From Vibrio alfacsensis (GTDB lineage Bacteria > Pseudomonadota > Gammaproteobacteria > Enterobacterales > Vibrionaceae): a DNA stretch of 64,000 bases. Positions within the stretch are counted from its first letter, which is position 1; each line of letters starts with the position of its first letter. The notes beneath the pieces are model-generated. The model was not told where the DNA came from, made no database searches, and saw only the letters and a list, made by a program, of their open reading frames with translations. The DNA lies in contig NZ_CP032093.1 of the NCBI RefSeq assembly GCF_003544875.1, positions 682,001 to 746,000 of the forward strand. The letters run 5' to 3'. The position numbers and the translations under genes were made by a program. This document shows positions 57,547-64,000 of this stretch, one piece after another.

Positions 57547-59723
57547 TGAAAACCAATGATCTTCGTCCTGAGCAAAACAGCCCTGTGGCAACACGAGATC
57601 TAGCGGCAACGCCAGCTCTATTGGCAACGTTAGAATCGCTAGCAAATAAAGGGGCGATTCGCCAATTGGATTTCCAGTTTGCGCGCTTTATCTATTCGCA
57701 AGTTGAGCAACAAGAGAACAGCCAAGAACTGGCATTTATTGCTGGTGTGGTCAGCAGTGAATTAGGCAAAGGACACATCTGTTTGCCTCTGTTTGATGGC
57801 CAAGGGCAACCAGTAGATCTTGCCAGTAAGCTCGGTCTGTTTGGTGAATCTGCGTTAGCGCTTAATACTCAGCTGCAAGGCGTTAATTGGGTTGAGCTTC
57901 TGCAAGCGTCGCCTTTGGTTGGTGCACAAGGTGAAGCCTTGCCAATGATGTTTGATGGCGAGCGTCTTTACTTGCATCGTTACTGGCACTATGAAGTGAC
58001 GTTGGCGGACAAGCTCAATCAACTCAGTGCGGCTGTAAACCTACAGCCTCAAGAGTTCACACGTTTGTCTGAGTTGCTGCATCATTTATTCGCTCGTCAG
58101 TACCACTTTCTGTTCAATGCGTTAGCTAAATCGGCAGAGGCAGGAACCAGCAATCAAGTGCTACGCCAGCAGCTAGTCTGTGACCATTTGGATGTGGTCA
58201 CTGTAGACGGTCTCGATTGGTCTGCCATTGACGGGGCAGTCAACCAAGCGAAACAAGTTCATGAATTGCAAGTACTAGACAAGCTTGTACCGTTGTCAGC
58301 TTGTGTTAACTGGCAGAAGGTCGCTGCTGCGGTGGCACTGACGCGTCGTTTTGCGGTGATTTCAGGTGGTCCGGGTACGGGTAAAACCACCACGGTAACC
58401 AAACTGCTTGCCGCATTGATTGAGCAAGCAGGACAAGAGAAAAACCTCACCATCAAGCTGGTGGCGCCAACAGGTAAAGCGGCAGCGCGTTTGACGGAGT
58501 CTATTGGTAAAGCGATTCAAGAGTTGCCAGTGGAGCCTGAGCTTAAAGCGAAAATTCCAACCGAATCGAGCACTTTGCATCGCCTGTTGGGCGCGATCCC
58601 GAACAGTGCAGAGTTTCGTCACAACAAACAAAATCCGCTGCACCTCGATATTTTAGTGGTGGATGAAGCCTCCATGGTCGATCTGCCGATGATGTATAAA
58701 GTTGTGGATGCGCTGCCAAAGCATGCACGTTTGATTCTACTGGGAGATAAAGACCAGTTGGCATCGGTAGAGGCAGGTGCGGTGCTAGGTGATATCTGTT
58801 CGTTCCACGCATTTGGCTTCGGCAAAGAGCAGGCGTCTGCGGTCGCGAAGTTAACGGGTTTTGACACCTTGGCGTACAGCACCAACAGTAATGCTTCGGT
58901 TGCCGATAGCTTGTGTATGCTGCAAAAGAGTTATCGATTCGACGCCCGTTCTGGTATCGGTCAGTTAGCGAAAGCGGTCAATGCTGGCTCAGCTGCAAAA
59001 GTAGATGATGTTTGGAATCGTGATTTTACTGATATCGAGCATTTCGCATTGAGTAGCCAAAACTACAATCAGATGATGCAGACTTTGGTCTCTGAATATG
59101 GTCGTTACTTAAAGCGCATTGTGCAGCAAGAGATTGACCAGAAGACTGGGGAACCAGAGACACTGACCCACAAAGCCAAAGCCGTGTTGGATACCTTTAA
59201 TCAATGCCGATTATTGTGTGCCATTCGTGAAGGTGATTTTGGTGTGACCGGTTTAAACCAACGCATTGAAAAAGCACTAGCTGCACGTAAGTTGATTCAA
59301 ACCCAAGACGAGCTTTGGTATCACGGCAGGCCTGTGATGGTCACGCGTAATGATCATGGTTTGGGGTTGTATAACGGTGACATCGGCATTTGTATGCGAG
59401 ATGACAGCGAAGGTGAATCGCGTCTCAAAGTGTTCTTCGAACTGCCAGATGGCAGCGTGAAGTCGGTGCTGCCAAGCCGAGTGCCTGAGCATGAAACCGC
59501 ATATGCGATGACGATCCATAAATCGCAGGGCAGTGAGTTTGAGTACACGCTGATGATTTTGCCGCCAGATTTCAGTCCAATCCTCACTCGCGAGCTGATC
59601 TACACAGGTATTACTCGCGCCAAGAAACGCCTTGTGATGTATGCTGAGATGAATGTCCTCAAACGCGGTATTAAGGTGAAAACCGCCCGAGCGAGTGGGT
59701 TGGTATCGCGTTTAACGAGCTAA
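57546..59723 (+). CDS. recD: Exodeoxyribonuclease V alpha subunit RecD
   Basis: This 725-residue SF1B helicase of RecBCD has Walker A ISGGPGTGKTTTVTKLLAAL, motif II LVVDEASMVDLPMM, LLGDKDQLASVEAGAVLGD, and the C-terminal TIHKSQGSEFEYTLMILP and ITRAKKRLVMYA. Its ATG overlaps the recB stop, so the two are translationally coupled. The genes end at an accessory insertion. Confidence 0.96.
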   Translation: MKTNDLRPEQNSPVATRDLAATPALLATLESLANKGAIRQLDFQFARFIYSQVEQQENSQELAFIAGVVSSELGKGHICLPLFDGQGQPVDLASKLGLFGESALALNTQLQGVNWVELLQASPLVGAQGEALPMMFDGERLYLHRYWHYEVTLADKLNQLSAAVNLQPQEFTRLSELLHHLFARQYHFLFNALAKSAEAGTSNQVLRQQLVCDHLDVVTVDGLDWSAIDGAVNQAKQVHELQVLDKLVPLSACVNWQKVAAAVALTRRFAVISGGPGTGKTTTVTKLLAALIEQAGQEKNLTIKLVAPTGKAAARLTESIGKAIQELPVEPELKAKIPTESSTLHRLLGAIPNSAEFRHNKQNPLHLDILVVDEASMVDLPMMYKVVDALPKHARLILLGDKDQLASVEAGAVLGDICSFHAFGFGKEQASAVAKLTGFDTLAYSTNSNASVADSLCMLQKSYRFDARSGIGQLAKAVNAGSAAKVDDVWNRDFTDIEHFALSSQNYNQMMQTLVSEYGRYLKRIVQQEIDQKTGEPETLTHKAKAVLDTFNQCRLLCAIREGDFGVTGLNQRIEKALAARKLIQTQDELWYHGRPVMVTRNDHGLGLYNGDIGICMRDDSEGESRLKVFFELPDGSVKSVLPSRVPEHETAYAMTIHKSQGSEFEYTLMILPPDFSPILTRELIYTGITRAKKRLVMYAEMNVLKRGIKVKTARASGLVSRLTS

Positions 59724-59734
59724 TGACCTATCTA

Positions 59735-59768
59735 AATAGATGTTGTATGAGTTAAATCAACACCTATT
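59735..59768. repeat. Inverted repeat between recD and the IS remnant
   Basis: AATAGATGTTG (59735-59745) and CAACACCTATT (59758-59768) are inverted copies with one mismatch. The CAACAC core also occurs in the repeat upstream of recB. There is no T-run. Confidence 0.5.
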
Positions 59769-59781
59769 GAAAATACTGTAA

Positions 59782-60262
59782 ATGAGTTCAACACAATACC
59801 TAACCGCTGATGCCCTTTGGGCAAAAATTGGGCCTCTGCTGTCTATCCACAAGACTAACCATCCTCTCGGTACACATCGAAAGAGGGGCGATAATCGTGT
59901 TGCCATGAACGGCATTCTTTTTGTTCTCACAACAGGTTGTCAGTGGAATGCGCTAAAAGCGACAGGTATTTGTACCATTAGCTCTGCACATCGTCGTTTT
60001 CAAGAGTGACGAGATGCAGGTATCTTTGAGCGACTTTGGTGAAATGGCCTTATTTACGAGGGTGTTGATTGGCGTTCGATATCAATGGATAGCTGCCCAA
60101 CTAAAGCGCCTTTAGCTGGTTCAAAAATATAGGTAAGACCCCACAGCTGGCTAAACCGTTATCGTGGATTACTTGTTCGTTGGGAAAAGAAAATAGAATA
60201 CTACGAGGCCATGCTGCATTTTGTTTGTGGCCTCATTGTTTGGAATTGGCTCTTAAAATAAT
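59782..60262 (+). pseudogene. IS5-family transposase remnant
   Basis: The first 75 codons, SSTQYLTADALWAKIGPLL and KRGDNRVAMNGILFVLTTGCQWNAL, are the N-terminus of an IS5-family (IS427-like) DDE transposase. A TGA replaces Trp at 60007-60009. The frame continues as RDAGIFERLW*NGLIYEGVDWR and MDSCPTKAPLAGSK, then jumps, by loss of most of the catalytic core, to the C-terminal RPHSWLNRYRGLLVRWEKK and FVCGLIVWNWLLK ending at 60262. It cannot make an active transposase. Complete ends were not found. Confidence 0.88.
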
Positions 60263-60663
60263 AAATTTGTACTGCGTATTTAGGTGGTAGTAATCGATTA
60301 TTTTTACTGTTCTTAACCCTAAGAAATATTTAATTTTATGATGAGAACTTCTTGGTAAAATATAGTTTAAATTTATGTGAAAAATGGGGCGTAGTTCGAT
60401 TGCATATTTGAACATTATTACCCTTGAATAAATTCTGGTAAGAATTATAAAAACATCATTGCGGCAACTCTTGTGTCAGAATTTTCCCATGTTTTGTGGT
60501 AATTAATCCTACAAAAAAGAGATGTTGATTTTTGTGTTGGGAGTTAAAGTATTCATCACACAGACGATGAAGTATTGTCTATACACAAAGAATGCAAGGA
60601 GCATTCGGATTTTTAATTTGCCTAGAGAGGGATGAGCTCGTAGGCAATTTCGGAGTATTCATA
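60263..60663 (+). promoter_or_regulatory. AT-rich region upstream of the pilin gene
   Basis: A 401-base stretch very rich in A+T with no gene. It holds a GAATGC/GCATTC hairpin followed by GGATTTTT (about 60588-60608) in the likely pilin leader. The composition is what one expects for an H-NS-silenced pilus promoter (inference). A clear GGAG lies upstream of the pilin ATG. Confidence 0.4.
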
Positions 60664-61179
60664 ATGAAAAAATCAATCCTATCTACAATGCTACTGGCAT
60701 CTCTATCAGCTTCTGTTTTTGCTGCTGACACTGGTCCTATTGCTGATACTGTTACTTGGACAGGTACCGTTCCTGCAATCGTAGCAGCTAACGACGAAAT
60801 GTACATCAAAGATCTTACTGGTTTAGATAATGGTGTTCTTTCATTCGAACGTGCTGCAGATGGTGCGCTAAGCATGCTTCCAACTGAACTAGAGTCTTTT
60901 GAAGTTCGCAGTGTTACTGATGACTCAGCTAAGAACTACACAGTAACATTAGCAAGTATTGTAGCTACAGCGGGTGCAGAAACATTACCTGCAGGTTCAT
61001 TTGTAGTAAAACAAAATGGTACAGCACTTGCTGTTAACACTGCATCAGCTTCAGTAATCAAATCTGATTTTACTCTAGAAATGCAAGATGCAGGTAAAAA
61101 CGTTCTTCAAGCAAAAGAAAACGTAGAAGTTAAAGTTGTTGCAAACCTAACAGTTGCAGCGGCAGCAGCAGCTCTTTAA
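60664..61179 (+). CDS. Putative major pilin of a CS1/CFA-I-like fimbria
   Basis: This 171-residue exported protein has the signal peptide MKKSILSTMLLASLSASVFA, with the mature part starting ADTGPIADTVTW. It is rich in Ala, Val and Thr, lacks Cys, and is predicted all-beta. The C-terminus is KVVANLTVAAAAAAL. It directly precedes an alpha-type (CfaC/TcfC-like) usher and is separated from it by a terminator-like hairpin, the usual layout for an abundant shaft subunit. Similarity to a named pilin is not certain. Confidence 0.65.
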   Translation: MKKSILSTMLLASLSASVFAADTGPIADTVTWTGTVPAIVAANDEMYIKDLTGLDNGVLSFERAADGALSMLPTELESFEVRSVTDDSAKNYTVTLASIVATAGAETLPAGSFVVKQNGTALAVNTASASVIKSDFTLEMQDAGKNVLQAKENVEVKVVANLTVAAAAAAL

Positions 61180-61203
61180 TCCATTACGGGTTATTTAGAT
61201 AAT

Positions 61204-61230
61204 AAAGCCCGCGGATATAGCGGGCTTTTT
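61204..61230 (+). terminator. Terminator/attenuator after the pilin gene
   Basis: AAAGCCCGC and GCGGGCTTT form a 9-bp stem with a 7-base loop, followed by TT. It may partly stop transcription so that pilin is made in excess over the downstream genes. Confidence 0.8.
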
Positions 61231-61242
61231 ATAGGTCACTTT

Positions 61243-61729
61243 ATGAAACGGCATTTATGGTTTTCTTTCATCAGTCATATTGTGCGCTGATGTCTATGCG
61301 GGTAGTCGATTCGCGGTGGTGGAATTTAGACCAAGCGTTACGATTCATAAGAAGACAAACTCTGAAGTAGTGGAAATTATTGCTGAAGATAACTATAGCG
61401 CTACATATAACATGTCTAAACACAAATTTGAGACCTTAAATATGCCGTTTAGAATTGTTTCTGCGGCAAATTACAGTGGCAGACATCGTTTAGAGTATGT
61501 ATTTCAAGATCACCACTGCAAGGAAAGTGGAGGCCTTGAAGAAACGCCTATCGAAGGTGTAGAGCTCTTACTAAATGGGAGGCCTTTCTCTGACGCAGTT
61601 GAATACATATCGACTGGCGGGGAAGTTCAACATATTTTTAGTATGAACTTTCCGCTCGTGAGGCCAAAGTTTGTAGAGCAAGTATGTTATGGCATGGTCG
61701 GATTTACATTAAAGTTGGGCTCCTTATGA
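61243..61729 (+). pseudogene. Unrecognised exported fimbrial-locus protein (minor pilin or chaperone), frameshifted
   Basis: An ATG at 61243 starts MKRHLWFSF and runs into a stop. A second frame, open from the TTG at 61280, carries CADVYAGSRFAVVEFRPSV to the end VCYGMVGFTLKLGSL. Adding one T to each of two nearby T-runs (61261-61264 and 61266-61268) would give a normal signal peptide, MKRHLWFFFSSVILCADVYA. The mature part of about 140 residues has two Cys (HHCKESGG and QVCYGMVG) and an alternating beta pattern. It is too short for a periplasmic chaperone and looks more like a minor subunit. It overlaps the usher start by ATGA. Confidence 0.55.
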
Positions 61730-64000
61730 AAGTAGAATCAATCGTCGTTATTCTTGTTTTATGTGTAGCAGGGTTGGTTCAGCAACATGCAGTGGCGCGT
61801 ACCGCACCTGATGGCTTTGAAAGTTTTTTTGAAGAAACAAAAGAAATTATTGATGTTAGCATTGCCGGGGAGCGTTTACCCAATCTATAGCAGCATTTGT
61901 TAGTTATGAAAGTTTTAAATTACAGTCAAGTGACGTAGAAATTCTTGCTAAATTTTTGATAGAAATGATCTTAAAAGGCTCACACAGACTTAATAATAAA
62001 CGAATTTATACAAGGTGTGTCATTTGATGGGGCCGAATTAACAAAAGGCGCTGGTCAAATCGAGTATATGTTCGATTACGATAACCGAACCCTAACTGTT
62101 TTCCTATCGAGTGATATGTTCGATTACAGAACAGAAGAAGAATTCCATTCACCATATCGTGAGTCGAATGCATTGGTTAATGAAAGTGATTTATATGTGT
62201 TTTCTAGTGGTGCTAACCGCAACTTTAACTGGTCAAACGACACAACACTAGGCTTGCCATATGGACATATTAACTTTGATACACAATATAGCTACCAAGA
62301 TCAAACACTTGATGTTTTTACAGGGGTTTATGACCTTGATCTGGCAGGGCACCGATTAATTACGGGATATCAGCAATTAGGCAGTCGCTATAACAGTCTT
62401 AATAGTACAGACTTCCTTAACTATGGGGCTGATTACAGTGGTTATATGCTAACGTTCGGCTCTAGTAATAATTTAGTCAAAGGGGGAGTACATTCGCGTA
62501 ATGCATTAGGTTTTTATACCCCGCAATCAGGGCAATTAGAAATCCTCCGGGATGGAAAAATAATCTATAGTCAAGCCGTAAAGCAAGGGCAAAATTCGAT
62601 TAGTTATGATGCATTACCTAAAGGAGTTTACACTATTACGTTGCTGGTAAAGCAAGGTGAAAAGCAATTAGTAAACGAAACACGCAGCATCGTCAATAAT
62701 GGCGATAGCACGTTATTTGTCGGCGACTTTGACTATAACGTCAAAGTTGGAGCTTTGGATAAAGGTGAACCCTACTTAGAGGGTGCATTGTCGCATCGTT
62801 TGACGGAACGAAGTCTGCTAGGTGGAAGTATTACCAGTGACATGAATTCATATATGTTACGTTTGGGGGGCAAATATCATTTCAATGATATAAGCACGGT
62901 ACAATACCTCGGTGGTTTTTTTGATACAGGATCATCATATTATCAGGGACAATTATCGGTTGGGCCTGTCGGTATCAATATGCGTCGTTTTGATGCGAAA
63001 GGATCCTCTGTTGATTTAAGCCAAGCGTTATACGGTGAGCAAGATATTGTCGAGTACGGCGTGAGTTATTCTGCCCCAATTTTAGGTGGTAATGCTTATA
63101 TGAGCTATTATCATATATCGATCGATGATAAAGATTTTGAAACTAATAGTGATAACTTTTCTCTATCTTGGAGTCACTCTTTGGGAATTTAAGTCTAAAT
63201 TCCAGTTACAGTATGAGTGATGATAAAGATGACTCGCTTTCATTCGGAGTGAATTGGTCTTATGACATTACCGATTCAATCACATACGCAACATCAGTTG
63301 TAACGGATAACGGTGGTTTAGATTATGTTAGCCAAGATTTTATCTTAAATCGTTCATGGGATAACCACGATGCATCCATCACTGTTGGAGCAAAAGTACA
63401 GGATAGCTCTTTAGAAAATGAATTGTCAGCTTATGGCAGTGGCTCTAACGAAATGTTCCGTTATAACGCTTATGGGTTCTTTGGATCGGATGGCCATTAC
63501 TCTGCATCAGGGACGTTGAGAAGCACACAAATTGTCAGCAAGGATGATATTGCAATCACCAAAGAGACGGGGCGTGCCTTTGTTACAGTGAATCCTCAAT
63601 GGACATCGCAGCCAATTACTGACAATGAAATAAGCTATACGATCTATAAGAATGGAAAACGACAAAATGGTGGTGGCGTTAATCCAGAACAATCATTTAT
63701 CGTGCCCCTGCCGGTTTATTCAGATGTTCGATTTGAATTAGATACGGAATACAGTGACGTTGAGGTGGATGTTAAATCGCAAGACCGTTTTACGATGCCT
63801 GGAACGTATTATCAATTGGATAGTCAAGTTACCCCGTTGCGTAGTCAAGTGTTTTTGCTGAATGATATTGATGGAAATTCAGTCGATGAGGCATTATGTA
63901 TTGGAGAGGGATGCAAAAGCGTGAGTGATGTTACGGAAGGTGTCTATCGAGTAACATTCCGTCATGAGCAAAGTTTTCATTTGGTATCGGAAAATAGAAT
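61726..64000 (+). pseudogene. CfaC/TcfC-like outer-membrane usher, several apparent frameshifts, 3' end outside window
   Basis: This is the usher of an alpha-type (CS1/CFA-I) chaperone-usher pilus. Segment 1 (61726-61890) has a signal peptide and PDGFESFFEETKEIIDVSIAG, the TcfC N-terminus. Segment 2 continues SIAAFVSYESFKLQ. Segment 3 (62017-63192) has IEYMFDYDNRTLTVFLSSD, barrel strands, and the plug-like GQLEILRDGKIIYSQAV. Segment 4 runs from about 63189 to the window end with CIGEGCKSVSDVTEGVYRV, the C-terminal usher domain. Breaks are near 61885 (one base lost), 61963-61976 (one A lost from each of two runs would give IENDLKKAHTDLIINEF) and 63186 (one A lost). With those repaired it reads as a full usher. 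Confidence 0.82.

Noticed and set aside
57170..57556. Open frame of 128 codons antisense to the recB/recD junction
   Set aside because: It covers the conserved nuclease domain of RecB in antisense and has no ribosome site.

Overview
The window is chromosomal DNA of a Vibrio, most likely of the Harveyi clade (V. parahaemolyticus / V. alginolyticus relatives). This rests on the protein sequences (UbiU/UbiV/UbiT, RocS-like and PlzC-like c-di-GMP proteins, deoCABD, EF-G2, galETKM, 343-residue DapD, RecCBD) and on their order. It is almost entirely protein coding. I see no rRNA, tRNA, prophage or CRISPR array.

Layout. 1-5.4 kb: O2-independent ubiquinone genes (ubiV, ubiU, ubiT) around a PAS-GGDEF-EAL gene, then a GNAT gene. 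5.5-9.6 kb: a small secreted protein, holD, rimI, prfC, a 55-residue protein and a TatD-type hydrolase. 9.6-16 kb: nucleoside uptake and salvage (nupC, deoC-deoA-deoB-deoD) with a consensus CRP site and a LacI-family operator at nupC. 16-25.9 kb: ytjB, serB, a two-PilZ protein, radA, fusA2 and an acyl-CoA ligase. 26-28.3 kb: chrA with a divergent LysR gene. 28.4-35.6 kb: galETKM between two LacI-family regulators, with a consensus GalR operator. 35.7-39 kb: a GGCT-fold protein, nnrS under a likely NsrR site, and mltC. 39-43.9 kb: glpD, glpK and an HD-GYP gene. 44-47.7 kb: dapD, a NifU-like plus GGGtGRT gene pair, and SOS-type yebG with a LexA box. 47.8-50 kb: LysR and a TDT transporter. 50-59.7 kb: recC-recB-recD. 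59.8-64 kb: an AT-rich accessory segment with an IS5-family remnant and a CS1/CFA-I-like chaperone-usher pilus locus that runs off the window.

Main discovery candidate. The minus-strand leader of the NifU-like/GGGtGRT pair (about 47130-47193) carries a textbook fluoride (crcB-motif) riboswitch. It has the GGUGAUGG...CCACC stem, a GAAA-capped hairpin, AAACCGC, and GCUGAUGACUCCUAC, with pseudoknot pairing. This places a Cys-bearing Fe-S-scaffold-like protein and a protein of unknown function under probable fluoride control, with no fluoride channel in the window.

Data-quality caution. At least eight genes (PAS-GGDEF-EAL, DUF2541-like, prfC, serB, mltC signal peptide, two pilus genes) are broken by small indels. 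Most are repaired by adding one base to a short homopolymer. That pattern looks like base-calling under-counts rather than mass gene decay, so these genes are probably intact in the organism. prfC also lacks the P-loop His codon.
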